A DNA stretch of 13,535 nt. Origin: Planctomycetota bacterium. Lineage in GTDB: Bacteria > Planctomycetota > UBA8108. The stretch lies in contig JAFGKN010000159.1 of assembly GCA_016928605.1 (NCBI GenBank), forward strand, positions 1-13,535. Direction: 5' to 3'. Positions 1-5,834 of the stretch are shown here, piece by piece. Numbering within the stretch: position 1 is the first letter of the stretch; every line of letters begins with the position of its first letter. The translations under genes were made by a program, and so were the position numbers. The notes below the pieces were generated by a model that was not told where the DNA came from, did no database searches, and was given only the letters and a program-made list of their open reading frames with translations.

Positions 1-72
1 CCGTGCACCAAGCTCGTCGCGACGAGCTGCACGCTCGCGATCCCTCGCGACGCGGCCGGAGCCTGTCCGTAG
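1..72 (+). CDS. C-terminal fragment of an unidentified protein, cut by the window edge
   Basis: Frame 1 is open from the first base to a TAG at 70-72 and nearly every codon ends in G or C, as in the sure genes nearby. The frame ending at the TGA at 74-76 has many codons ending in A or T. The peptide ends ...IPRDAAGACP. Only 23 residues are visible, so no function can be given. The next gene starts 9 bases later, consistent with an operon. Confidence 0.35.
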   Translation, partial: PCTKLVATSCTLAIPRDAAGACP

Positions 73-80
73 GTGACGCC

Positions 81-284
81 GTGACCCGCAAGCCGATCCT
101 GGTCTACGATCTCAACGATCCAGGCGTCGAGCGCGCGTGCATCGCGACGCGGAACGCGATCACGCGGGATCCCTGTCCGCACGGCTACACCTGGCGGTGC
201 GAGCGGGTGATCGAGCGCTACGTGTTCCAGACGGACTCGGCGGTGGAGTCGGACCTCCTCGGAAAGGCACTCCCCGACAGATGA
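81..284 (+). CDS. Small hypothetical protein (67 aa)
   Basis: Not recognised. The product is 67 residues, starts MTRKPILVYDLNDPG and holds three cysteines in CPHGYTWRC and an upstream C. It is soluble, with no membrane segment. GTG at 81 was chosen because AGGTGA lies four bases upstream; the longer open frame back to base 3 has no better start signal. Codons end strongly in G or C. The stop TGA overlaps the next start as ATGA, so it is probably translated together with the membrane protein that follows. Confidence 0.65.
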   Translation: MTRKPILVYDLNDPGVERACIATRNAITRDPCPHGYTWRCERVIERYVFQTDSAVESDLLGKALPDR

Positions 285-433
285 CTCTCCTCCTCTCCAT
301 CGTGGTCATGGTCTGGATCATCGCGGACCTCGTCCCTCCACCGCCACCGTGGCGCATGGTGCTCGGGCTCGCCCTGGTGGTGCTCGTCCTCCTCGGGCTA
401 CTCGGCGTCATCCATCTCCCGGGGCGTGCGTGA
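281..433 (+). CDS. Small two-segment membrane protein (50 aa)
   Basis: The 50-residue product has two hydrophobic stretches, about residues 2-19 (LLLSIVVMVWIIADLV) and 28-45 (WRMVLGLALVVLVLLGLLGV), separated by a short loop of five prolines. Such a hairpin is seen in small phage membrane proteins, including some holins, but there is no motif that proves a lysis role. ATG at 281 overlaps the previous stop as ATGA, and its own TGA overlaps the next GTG start. The position near the end of a rightward operon, just before a terminator and the integration region, fits a late or lysis cassette. Membrane location is well supported; function is inference. Confidence 0.65.
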   Translation: MTLLLSIVVMVWIIADLVPPPPPWRMVLGLALVVLVLLGLLGVIHLPGRA

Positions 434-717
434 CCGCCCTCGTCGCCCAGCTCGTCGCCGTCGCCTGTGCCGAGCTCGGGCTACCCGCGGCCGTGACGCG
501 GGCGATCGTGGACGCGGCGGTGCAGATCGCGGCGATGATCCCCATGGCCCGGCTCGAGTCGATGATGTTCGCAGTGATGCGCGAGGGGGCGAAGTGGCTC
601 ATCTCCCGGCCGCCGGGCCCGGACTCGACCGCCCCCGATCTCGGCGGGAACGTGCCGGCGGAGCGACCGCCGATCGAGCTCGAACAGCCGCCGGGCGATC
701 CGGATCCCCTGCCGTGA
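430..717 (+). CDS. Hypothetical protein with amphipathic N-terminal helices and a Pro-rich tail (95 aa)
   Basis: GTG at 430 overlaps the stop of the small membrane protein as GTGA, which fixes the start. The 95-residue product has an Ala/Val/Met-rich helical first 65 residues (moderately hydrophobic around MTALVAQLVAVACAEL and AIVDAAVQIAAMIPM) and a last 30 residues rich in proline and acid (PPIELEQPPGDPDPLP). It resembles no family I can name. It may sit at or in the membrane with its neighbours. A 72-base gap follows it with no clear gene. Confidence 0.65.
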   Translation: MTALVAQLVAVACAELGLPAAVTRAIVDAAVQIAAMIPMARLESMMFAVMREGAKWLISRPPGPDSTAPDLGGNVPAERPPIELEQPPGDPDPLP

Positions 718-789
718 GGTCTGCCCTTCCCTGGCCTTGGTCGGATCCGTCTACGCTCGAGGCGCGGGGGAGGATGAGGCGGGCAGTCC

Positions 790-1263
790 ATGGAGGATCG
801 CGAGGAGCCCCAGGCGAAGCGGACCCCCGGCCGGCGCGGTGTGGACCACTTCCGGCAGAAGGGCGCATGGGTGCTCGTCGCCGGGGCGCTGTTGCAGGGC
901 GGATTTCTCACCATGTCGTGGCGCCTCCTCGCGATCGGTGAGAGGCAGCTTGAGCGGGAGCGGGCGCTCCTCGTCGCCCAGCATGCGGAGATGCTCGGGG
1001 CGGTGGCCGAGCTCGGGCAGCGGGTGTCAGCCCTCGAGATGCGCGCTGGCGAGCTCGGGGAGGCGGCGGCCACCGTGCGCGGGATGGTGCTCGGGAAGCT
1101 CAAGTGTCCGGACCTCTCCTGTCCAGCGTGCCCCAGGATCCCGCCTTGCCCGGAGCCGAGCGGCCCCATCATCGTGACCGCTCCCGCGTCGGGGCCTCCT
1201 CCAGCACCCTCGGGGGAGGCCGGAAAACAGGAAGCGCCGCGCCAGCAGAGGCGGGAGCCATGA
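790..1263 (+). CDS. Single-pass membrane protein with coiled coil and Cys/Pro-rich segment (spanin-like architecture)
   Basis: The 157-residue product has a basic N-terminus, one membrane segment at about residues 26-45 (AWVLVAGALLQGGFLTMSW), a helical coiled-coil region at about 48-100 (ERQLERERALLVAQHAEML and following), then a Cys/Pro-rich stretch CPDLSCPACPRIPPCPEP and a low-complexity tail. A cytoplasmic N-terminus, one membrane anchor and an outer coiled coil is how inner-membrane spanins (Rz-like) are built, and the place at the end of a late-type operon fits. The sequence itself is not recognisable as Rz, so this stays a hypothesis. Its last codons (REP, stop) are part of a start-associated element also found in the leftward operon, and its TGA overlaps the next ATG. 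Confidence 0.7.
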   Translation: MEDREEPQAKRTPGRRGVDHFRQKGAWVLVAGALLQGGFLTMSWRLLAIGERQLERERALLVAQHAEMLGAVAELGQRVSALEMRAGELGEAAATVRGMVLGKLKCPDLSCPACPRIPPCPEPSGPIIVTAPASGPPPAPSGEAGKQEAPRQQRREP

Positions 1264-1266
1264 GCG
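1252..1266 (+). repeat. Copy of the type B start-associated element in the rightward operon
   Basis: CGGGAGCCATGAGCG here is identical to the core of the type B junction repeats found on the other strand at 7113-7160 and 8241-8288. It encodes the same final residues R-E-P and the ATGA overlap with the following gene. Confidence 0.6.
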
Positions 1267-1449
1267 TGGACCTGGCTCGCGCCCTTCGAGAGGAGGCGGA
1301 CAGGTGCCGGGCGCTGGCGGCGGGGAAGCGGCCGGCGGCCCAACAGCGGTACCAACCTCCAGGCGGCGCGGCTCTACGACGCTGCCGCGGTGAGCGCGAT
1401 CAGGGCGGCTCAATCGGAGGCGGATGGGAGGGCGAGCGAGGTCGGGTGA
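1260..1449 (+). CDS. Small helical protein, apparently frameshifted near 1350
   Basis: ATG at 1260 overlaps the upstream stop as ATGA and opens MSVDLARALREEADRCRALA, with normal G/C-ending codons up to about 1349. From there that frame turns into Arg/Gly-rich sequence with poor codon use and runs through the downstream hairpin to 1526. The +1 frame from 1351 instead reads TNLQAARLYDAAAVSAIRAA and on to SEVG, ending at TGA 1447-1449, five bases before the hairpin, with good codon use. The natural product is therefore probably about 63 residues, an alpha-helical small protein, and the deposited sequence carries a one-base gain or two-base loss near CGGTACC. A sequencing error, a real mutation or a programmed shift are all possible. 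Function unknown. Confidence 0.5.
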
Positions 1450-1453
1450 CGAA

Positions 1454-1491
1454 GAAGCGCCCCCGGGGGTCCGATCCCCTGAGGGCGCTTC
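1454..1491 (+). terminator. Hairpin closing the rightward operon
   Basis: GAAGCGCCC at 1454-1462 pairs perfectly with GGGCGCTTC at 1483-1491, and an inner GGGG/CCCC (1466-1469, 1476-1479) extends the stem. It begins five bases after the likely last stop codon. There is no T run, so it may work in either direction or need Rho. Confidence 0.5.
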
Positions 1492-1620
1492 AGCCTAACC
1501 GTCGAGCCGCCTGCCTGCCGGGCTAAGGGGACCCATAACCGCGGGCGGGGAGGGTCGCACGCGGTGTGCGGGCCTGGGCCGCTCCCGGAAGGTTCCACCC
1601 TTAGAGCGGATGGCCAGTGG

Positions 1621-1636
1621 AAAGTACGGCGCGTCT
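1621..1636 (+). repeat. att-region repeat AAGTACGGCGCGTCT, copy 1
   Basis: The 15 bases at 1622-1636 recur exactly at 1779-1793; the first 13 bases from 1621 recur inverted at 1952-1964. ACTGGCCA follows four bases after the repeat. Confidence 0.6.
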
Positions 1637-1661
1637 CACTGGCCATTCACTGGCCATTCTC
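1633..1661 (+). repeat. 29-base direct repeat, copy 1 (downstream of int)
   Basis: Matches 1868-1896 at 28 of 29 positions and contains two CACTGGCCATT-like words. It lies just beyond the int gene and may be a duplicated integrase or host-core site. Confidence 0.6.
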
Positions 1662-1778
1662 TGTCCGCTGTGGCCAGTTTCGTTGACAGCAGTCAAAGTC
1701 ACTGAGAGCTAGAATGCCTGCAAGTGCTGCCTTGTGACTGTGTCGGACAAGCGTACACATGCTCAAGGGCCGAATTTT

Positions 1779-1793
1779 AAGTACGGCGCGTCT
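1779..1793 (+). repeat. att-region repeat AAGTACGGCGCGTCT, copy 2
   Basis: Exact 15-base copy of 1622-1636, 157 bases away, in the middle of the less GC-rich stretch. It is not followed by a TGGCCA word, unlike the other two copies. Confidence 0.6.
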
Positions 1794-1867
1794 ACCTGTT
1801 CCGCCATGGCCCTAAACGTCAATCATCCTGGTCGCTTAAGTCAGTTTTTACCACTCACTATTTGTCC

Positions 1868-1896
1868 GTCTCACTGGCCATTTACTGGCCATTCTC
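1868..1896 (+). repeat. 29-base direct repeat, copy 2 (covers the int stop codon)
   Basis: Matches 1633-1661 with one mismatch. The int stop codon (1882-1884) lies inside it, so recombination between the two copies would change the integrase C-terminus only slightly. Confidence 0.6.
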
Positions 1897-3153
1897 CGAG
1901 GGAGTTCCCGGACCAGTACTGGTTTGGCCAGTGACTTGGCCAGTGGCCATCCGCGCCGTACTTTGGCCAGCGGCCATCGGGACCACCGCTGCCGGTGCCC
2001 GCAGGAGGTTCATCCGCCACGGATCGATATCCCGGCCGGTCCCCGGCTTGATGTGCGCGTACCGCTCGGTCACCAGGGTGGCGCTGTGCCCGAGCGCCAG
2101 CGCGAGCTCGCCGAGCGAATGCCCGCCGCGCAACCATTGCGTCGCGAATGTGTGCCGGGTCGCCTGCGACCATGGCTTGTCCCACTCGGCGATCTCTGGC
2201 ATCCCGAGGCTGGCGCTCGAGTCGCGCAGCGCCTCCCGCAGGCGTTGGGGGTGCATGAAGGCGCCCATCCGCTTCTTGGGGACCCGGGTCATCTCGGGAG
2301 GGAAGAGGAGCCCTCGCCCGCCGGTCTTGAGTCGCCAGGCCCGGAGCACGGGAACGAGGGGCGCGAGAAAGTCACCCTGCAGGATGCGCGCTTCGTTGTC
2401 CTTCGTCGGGCCAACCCTGCCGTTCCTCACCGCCCGGCGGACGTCGATGCGCGGCTCCTCTTCATCGATGCTAGGCCAGTCGAGAGGTATGATCTCGCAT
2501 GAGCGAAGACCGGCGCAGACCCCGATCGCGTAGGCGACCGCCTGCGGCTCGCGCATCTCCTGAAAGAGGGCGACCACGGCCGATAGGCGCTGGACGTAGG
2601 GGGTGAACCTCGGATCATGATCGCTCTTGCAGAGCCGCCGCAGATCGCGGGGTAGACGGAGCCAGGGATTCTGTTCGATCCCAGTTTCGGCGGGGCGCTC
2701 GCAGAGGTCCGAAAAGAACGTGGAGGCGCAGCGGACGATCTGACCCGTGTTGCCCTTGCTCTCTCCTGCTTTGATCTTGCCCTCGATGAAGGCGCGTATG
2801 GCGGCACGATCGACGTCAGTCGCCCTCATCTTGCCGAAGAACGGCCCCAGATGAAGGCTCCAGCGCGTCCGGTCATCGCGCCACGATCGTGTGGTGTGCT
2901 GGCGCCGGTCGAGCCATTCGGCGGCGAGCTGGGACAGGTCTTTCAGCCGGCGCCGGTCTGGAGGGAGCCCAGCGTCGTCGCGCCGCTCAGCGACGATATC
3001 GCCCATGCGAACCGCCAGGGCTTGCTCGGCTTCCATCTTCGAGCCAAAGCCACCCCTGTAGACGCGTCGGCCGGCGTGGCGGTAGCGGTAGAACCAGCTC
3101 CCGGACTCTTCGCGATCGACGGTGCCGGTTCCCCATCCACGGGGTTTCGCCAT
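1882..3153 (-). CDS. int: Tyrosine recombinase phage integrase
   Basis: Site-specific recombinase that would join phage and host att sites. The 423-residue product has an N-terminal arm-binding type domain (about 1-60, SWFYRYRHAGRRVYRGGF), a SAM-like core-binding domain (about 70-165) and a C-terminal catalytic domain. Visible active-site residues are R217 (AGLRSCE), K251 (TKDNEAR), R333 (ATRHTFATQ), H356 (LGHS) and the nucleophile Y365 (TERYAH). The usual first histidine of box II (HxxR) is Q330 here. ATG at 3153 was chosen over the GTG at 3180 because GGGAGAG lies six bases upstream. The last 35 residues are an unusual tail with MAAGQ, MATGQ, VTGQ repeats, encoded by the TGGCCA array of the att region. 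It ends the long leftward operon; a 157-base gap separates it from the HTH protein upstream. Confidence 0.93.
   Translation of the reverse strand: MAKPRGWGTGTVDREESGSWFYRYRHAGRRVYRGGFGSKMEAEQALAVRMGDIVAERRDDAGLPPDRRRLKDLSQLAAEWLDRRQHTTRSWRDDRTRWSLHLGPFFGKMRATDVDRAAIRAFIEGKIKAGESKGNTGQIVRCASTFFSDLCERPAETGIEQNPWLRLPRDLRRLCKSDHDPRFTPYVQRLSAVVALFQEMREPQAVAYAIGVCAGLRSCEIIPLDWPSIDEEEPRIDVRRAVRNGRVGPTKDNEARILQGDFLAPLVPVLRAWRLKTGGRGLLFPPEMTRVPKKRMGAFMHPQRLREALRDSSASLGMPEIAEWDKPWSQATRHTFATQWLRGGHSLGELALALGHSATLVTERYAHIKPGTGRDIDPWRMNLLRAPAAVVPMAAGQSTARMATGQVTGQTSTGPGTPSENGQ
1952..1964 (-). repeat. att-region repeat AAAGTACGGCGCG, inverted copy 3, inside int
   Basis: Reverse complement of 1621-1633, flanked by TGGCCA words on both sides. 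It encodes part of the Gly/Gln/Thr-rich tail of the integrase. Confidence 0.55.
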
Positions 3154-3310
3154 GGAGCTCTCCCACGAAGGCTCACCCACGAAAAGAAACCGGCGGGGGC
3201 GGGCGCGCGTGGGACGCGGGTTCGGTCGCAGGGATCAGCCGCAACCTAGCCCCAGCCGGTTGGGAGTCTATCGCGGCGCGGGAGCGAGGGAAGGAAAAAG
3301 CGGTGAGGGC

Positions 3311-3844
3311 CTACGTGCCGGGCAGGATCGCGCTCAGCAGCACCCGGCGGACTCGGCCGATCTTCTTGGACGGCAGGGTGCCATCGATGACCCGCCGCTG
3401 GATCGTGGCGATCGACACGCCAAGCCGGCGCGCGGCTTCGGACATGGTCACCCCGGCGGGCTCATCTTCGCCGCGGAGCTTGGCGAGTTCCTGGCGGAGT
3501 GGCTGGAGCTCTTGGCGCACCGCCGTGCGGATCTCGGTCACGAACGCTGCGAAGAGGTCGGACGATCGGGCGGCCCCCGGCTCCACGGTAGGCACCGGCC
3601 GCCGCTTGGCGGGCGCTGGCGGCGCGGGCTCGGGCGCGACCGTCCCATCCCACTCGAACCTCTCGGGTGGCGGGCACACCGCGTCGGTCGGCTTCGGCTG
3701 CTTCCCGGGGCAGTGTGGATTCACGCACCGATCCCCATCGAGGATCCATTTCGAGGGGCAGCCGCACGAGCCATCGGGATGGGGCTCGTGCCACTTCGTG
3801 CCGTCGGGGATGGCCGTGGTCCCGTTCGTCGTTCCGTTTCTCAT
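3311..3844 (-). CDS. HTH DNA-binding protein with Cys-rich N-terminus, probable excisionase/directionality factor
   Basis: The C-terminal residues 131-174 form a MerR/excisionase-type helix-turn-helix with wing (MSEAARRLGVSIATIQRRVI, then DGTLPSKKIGRVRRVLLSAI), the fold of small Xis proteins that bind near att. The N-terminal half carries five cysteines (27, 29, 40, 45, 57; CGCPSKW and CVNPHCPG) that may bind zinc, then a Pro/Ala linker and a helical segment (FAAFVTEIRTAVRQELQPLR). At 177 residues it is larger than a classical Xis, so it could also regulate transcription. It lies directly before int in the operon. ATG at 3844 has GGAG nine bases upstream; ATG at 3865 would add seven residues. 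Role as Xis is inferred from domain and position. Confidence 0.75.
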   Translation of the reverse strand: MRNGTTNGTTAIPDGTKWHEPHPDGSCGCPSKWILDGDRCVNPHCPGKQPKPTDAVCPPPERFEWDGTVAPEPAPPAPAKRRPVPTVEPGAARSSDLFAAFVTEIRTAVRQELQPLRQELAKLRGEDEPAGVTMSEAARRLGVSIATIQRRVIDGTLPSKKIGRVRRVLLSAILPGT

Positions 3845-3922
3845 CGTGCCGCGCTCCACCTCCATGGCGCGTGGTTCATTCCCGCCCTGCGCCCCGACCC
3901 TGTCACCCCAACGGTTTCCGCT

Positions 3923-4117
3923 TCAGCCCTCCTCCGTCCTGATCTCCACCCGCCCGGCCTCCCTCGCCTCGATCTCACGAAGCAGCTCGGCCGCTCGGTG
4001 CGTGATCCCCCAGGGCTTGCCCTCTTGCGTTTTCAGTACGGAGATCTCGGCGAGGAGCTGGTGCACGGCGACGTGCAGAGACCAGGTCCACCGGCAGGTT
4101 CTTGCGGGAGGTGGCAT
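3923..4117 (-). CDS. Small helical hypothetical protein (64 aa)
   Basis: Not recognised. The 64-residue product begins MPPPARTCRWTWSLHVAVHQ and continues as predicted helix (HQLLAEISVLKTQEGKPWGI, then RAAELLREIEAREAGRVEI). It has one cysteine and no membrane segment. The start ATG shares its A with the upstream stop (TGATG), the last link of the overlapping gene chain. It is followed by the only sizeable break before the HTH protein. Confidence 0.65.
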   Translation of the reverse strand: MPPPARTCRWTWSLHVAVHQLLAEISVLKTQEGKPWGITHRAAELLREIEAREAGRVEIRTEEG

Positions 4118-4338
4118 CAGAGGGGATTTCCGGGAGAAGAAGAAGCATCATTTTCCAATGGCCTCGGGCGTGGATCCTCCGCGTCGCGATGAGAGGGGTT
4201 AGGTTCGGGTTGCGCGGCATTCGGGCGCGGCGCGAAACGCGAGGGCTGCCAGTCGCAGTGATCCCACGTCGGCAGGGCTCCGACGAGCCATGCGCATCTT
4301 CGAAGGTGGATGCATTCGGCGCAGGTCACGGCGGTCAT
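4117..4338 (-). CDS. Small cysteine-pair protein, likely zinc-binding (73 aa)
   Basis: The first 35 residues carry C6-x2-C9, C15 and C28 in CAECIHLRRCAWLVGALPTW and CDWQPSRF, a spacing fit for one bound metal ion. This pattern, with a CDW-x-PSRF end, recurs in small phage proteins of unknown role as I recall. The remaining 38 residues are Pro/Asn/Arg-rich and probably disordered. ATG at 4338 overlaps the upstream TGA by four bases; the long upstream extension of the frame lies inside the neighbouring gene and is not real. Confidence 0.7.
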   Translation of the reverse strand: MTAVTCAECIHLRRCAWLVGALPTWDHCDWQPSRFAPRPNAAQPEPNPSHRDAEDPRPRPLENDASSSPGNPL

Positions 4339-4736
4339 CGCTCCCCCCGCCCGAAGCAGGCCCCGCAGATCCCGCTCCGGTTCTTCCGGTGGATGCGCTC
4401 CGTGTGGCACCGCACGCAGAGCCGGCGATACTTGCGGGCGCGAAGAGCGGCAGGTCGCTCCCCCCGCTCGAAGCAGACCCAGCAGATGCCGCTCCGGTTG
4501 TCCTTGTGAACGTGCTCCGTGTGGCAGCGATTGCAGAGCCGCCGGTTCTTGTTGCAGACCCCGCAGATCCCGCTCGCGTTTCCCTTTCTCAACCGCGCTC
4601 TGCAGCGGTCGCAGAGCCGCGGAGCTGGGGCCGGATCCGGAGCTGGATCGTCTTCGTCGAGTGCTCCGCGCCCGCGTAGGGAGCACACCTGCTCGTCAGC
4701 GCGGGCGATGAGGATGGCTTGGAGGTCGAGGGTCAT
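4335..4736 (-). CDS. Triple zinc-finger-repeat protein (133 aa)
   Basis: After a helical N-terminus (1-17) and an acidic Pro-rich linker, the protein is made of three copies of a Cys4 unit: C42/C45/C58/C61, C68/C71/C85/C88 and C107/C110/C124/C127. Units 2 and 3 share the consensus RRLC-x2-C-HTExxH-K-NRSGIC-x2-CFxRGER, so they arose by duplication; unit 1 has diverged. Basic residues between the cysteine pairs (HRKNRSGIC) suggest nucleic-acid binding. The NRSGIC spacing recalls zinc-ribbon parts of HNH-associated proteins, but no nuclease motif is present. ATG at 4736 overlaps the previous gene as ATGA. Confidence 0.75.
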   Translation of the reverse strand: MTLDLQAILIARADEQVCSLRGRGALDEDDPAPDPAPAPRLCDRCRARLRKGNASGICGVCNKNRRLCNRCHTEHVHKDNRSGICWVCFERGERPAALRARKYRRLCVRCHTERIHRKNRSGICGACFGRGER

Positions 4737-5176
4737 GGGCGCTCGCCTTTTGCCGCAGGGTTTGTGGGGAGTTTGTGGCTGGGCGCGGGGTTTGTGCCGG
4801 GTGTGTGGCTGGCGAGGGCGCGGATCGCTTCCGCCGCGACGCTGTAAGCCGCGTCCGCTTTCGCGGCTTCATCCCCGTCCCCGCGAAGCGTCCAGACCAC
4901 GGTCAACAGCGCCTCACGTAGACGGTCGCGCTCCGCTTGCCGCAGAGCCCAGTGGACGATCGCCTTGGCGCTCTCGGCCTCGGCCTCCTCGATGCGACGG
5001 CGATCGAGCGCGCCGCACTCGGGGCCGTGGTCCAACTCGAGGCGCGTGAAGGCTGCGTTCCGGTCCTTGCGCAGCCGCTCGCAGTCGATGAGCAGGGCCT
5101 CGCGCTCGGCCTGGAGGGCGGCGCAGTTCGGGCACGGGGTGAGGGCGGGGCGGCGCCGGCGAGATGACTTGGTCAT
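4733..5176 (-). CDS. Coiled-coil protein with N-terminal Cys pair (147 aa)
   Basis: Starts with a basic stretch and CPNC (C15, C18), then a long helical, charged region with AEREALLIDCERLRKDRNAA and QAERDRLREALLTVVWTL. The part ERDRLREAL...LRGDGDEAAKADAAYSVA matches the 6480-6788 protein (LRGAGDDADKADAAYGIA) closely enough that the two are paralogues. The C-terminal Pro/Thr/Asn linker is encoded by GTTTGTG-like repeats (4760-4807) and the end AAKGERP is a diverged relative of the shared tails found upstream in the operon. ATG at 5176 overlaps the previous stop. A much longer same-frame extension (to 5806) lies over other genes and was rejected. Confidence 0.75.
   Translation of the reverse strand: MTKSSRRRRPALTPCPNCAALQAEREALLIDCERLRKDRNAAFTRLELDHGPECGALDRRRIEEAEAESAKAIVHWALRQAERDRLREALLTVVWTLRGDGDEAAKADAAYSVAAEAIRALASHTPGTNPAPSHKLPTNPAAKGERP
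4759..4807. repeat. GTTTGTG-like repeats inside the 4733-5176 gene
   Basis: GTTTGTG occurs at 4760, 4771 and 4790 with a degenerate GTGTGTG at 4801, each followed by G/C-rich bases. They encode a Pro/Thr/Asn linker. The spacing is irregular, so this is more likely local slippage than a binding array. Confidence 0.4.
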
Positions 5177-5646
5177 GTCCCGGACCCTGCCGGCGGCAGC
5201 AGCCGGCCAGCGCGCACCGCCTCGGTGATCCTCGGCACGAGGATGTCGCCCACCGTGCGACCGTCCTCGGTCACGATGTCGGCCAGGAACTCCCGCTCGA
5301 GCGTGGAGATCCCGCTCTCCACCGCTTCGAGCTTCGCCTTGAGCACGAGGAGCAGGGCACGCCAGCGCTGGCGAGTCGCGGCTTCGGCCTTCGCGGCCGT
5401 GCCCGCCTCGCGTTCGGTCGGCATCGGCACATCCAGACGAATGCGCCGGCCCTTGAAGTCGAAGACGATGTCCGAGAACTCGCGCAACTCCGTCTTCGCG
5501 CCGTAGAGCGGCGGTGGTTCGATCGGCACTTCGCGGCGCTCCCATGAGTATCCGAACCCGCTCGCGCCGTAGCGCTGGAGCACGCGCTCGACCTCGGCGC
5601 GGCTTCGCTCCACCGGCACCGACGTCCCCTCTGCGAACCGTGTCAC
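5173..5646 (-). CDS. Conserved phage hypothetical protein (157 aa)
   Basis: I recognise this as a family found in many phages and prophages, without known function. Conserved parts are the N-terminal FAEGTSVPVERSRAEVE, the RYGASGFGYSWE segment (25-36), and the C-terminal RQRWRALLLVLKAKLEAVES, GISTLEREFLADIV and GRTVGD stretches (92-133). Family members keep this length of about 150 residues. It is soluble, mixed alpha/beta. GTG at 5646 overlaps the upstream stop as GTGA and follows an AAGGAGG Shine-Dalgarno in the type A junction repeat. Unlike its upstream neighbours it ends in PPAGSGT, a loosely similar tail. In related phages such genes lie in the early region near replication and recombination genes. 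Confidence 0.85.
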   Translation of the reverse strand: MTRFAEGTSVPVERSRAEVERVLQRYGASGFGYSWERREVPIEPPPLYGAKTELREFSDIVFDFKGRRIRLDVPMPTEREAGTAAKAEAATRQRWRALLLVLKAKLEAVESGISTLEREFLADIVTEDGRTVGDILVPRITEAVRAGRLLPPAGSGT

Positions 5647-5834
5647 GTCCCCTCCTTCGCCGTGTCGGGGGCGGCCGGTGGGAGTCGGCACCAGCGGATG
5701 CCCAACAGCCAGCGCTGCATAAACCGATGGACAGGTCCAGGGGCCGTAGTGACCGCGGGCGTGATCGTCCACTCCCAGCGCCGAGGCGGCGGGCCTCTGA
5801 TCGCATACCCCTGATTGCCTTCTAGCGGGTTCAC
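5643..5834 (-). CDS. Small hypothetical protein with PDTAKEGT tail (63 aa)
   Basis: Unrecognised. The product is short and rich in Trp, Arg and Pro (RRWEWTITPAVTTAPGPVHR, then FMQRWLLGIRWCR), with a weakly hydrophobic centre but no clear membrane segment. The GTG start at 5834 and the stop at 5643 both lie in type A junction repeats, so the last eight residues PDTAKEGT are the translation of the next gene's ribosome binding site. Confidence 0.7.
   Translation of the reverse strand: MNPLEGNQGYAIRGPPPRRWEWTITPAVTTAPGPVHRFMQRWLLGIRWCRLPPAAPDTAKEGT
5646..5673 (-). repeat. Type A junction repeat, copy 1
   Basis: 28 bases identical to 6118-6145 and 6573-6600. On the coding strand it holds codons for PDTAKEGT, an AAGGAGG ribosome site and the GTGA stop/start of the next gene (start 5646). 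Confidence 0.85.

Larger units (their letters stand above)
1611..1969. other. Candidate phage attachment site (attP) region
   Basis: Between the terminator and the integrase gene the DNA drops to about 52% GC (1681-1860) and fills with short repeats: ten copies of TGGCCA (starting 1611, 1640, 1651, 1671, 1875, 1886, 1925, 1937, 1944, 1964), a 29-base direct repeat, and three copies of AAGTACGGCGCG, the last inverted. AAAGTACGGCGCG followed closely by ACTGGCCA faces inward from both ends. Tyrosine integrases use such direct and inverted arm and core sites next to their own gene. Which bases are the core is not visible. Nothing else convincing lies in 1527-1881; TTGACA at 1683 has no well-spaced -10 box. 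Confidence 0.5.

Noticed and set aside
1450..1620. Possible tRNA gene next to the integration site
   Set aside because: No GTTC-type T-loop, no cloverleaf pairing or acceptor stem could be found on either strand.
1683..1715. TTGACA followed by TAGAAT as a promoter
   Set aside because: The spacer is 21 bases, too long for a normal sigma-70 promoter, and no gene follows rightward.
1734..1934. 66-residue frame in the att region
   Set aside because: No ribosome site, it crosses the repeats and the int 3' end, and its codon use is unlike the other genes.
2889..4202. 437-residue plus-strand open frame over int and the HTH protein
   Set aside because: Shadow of the integrase and HTH genes, with low-complexity Ser/Arg/Pro composition.
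4733..5806. Long N-terminal extension of the 147-residue coiled-coil gene
   Set aside because: The extra part overlaps two other coding genes and is Arg-rich; the ATG at 5176 has the usual overlap with the upstream stop.
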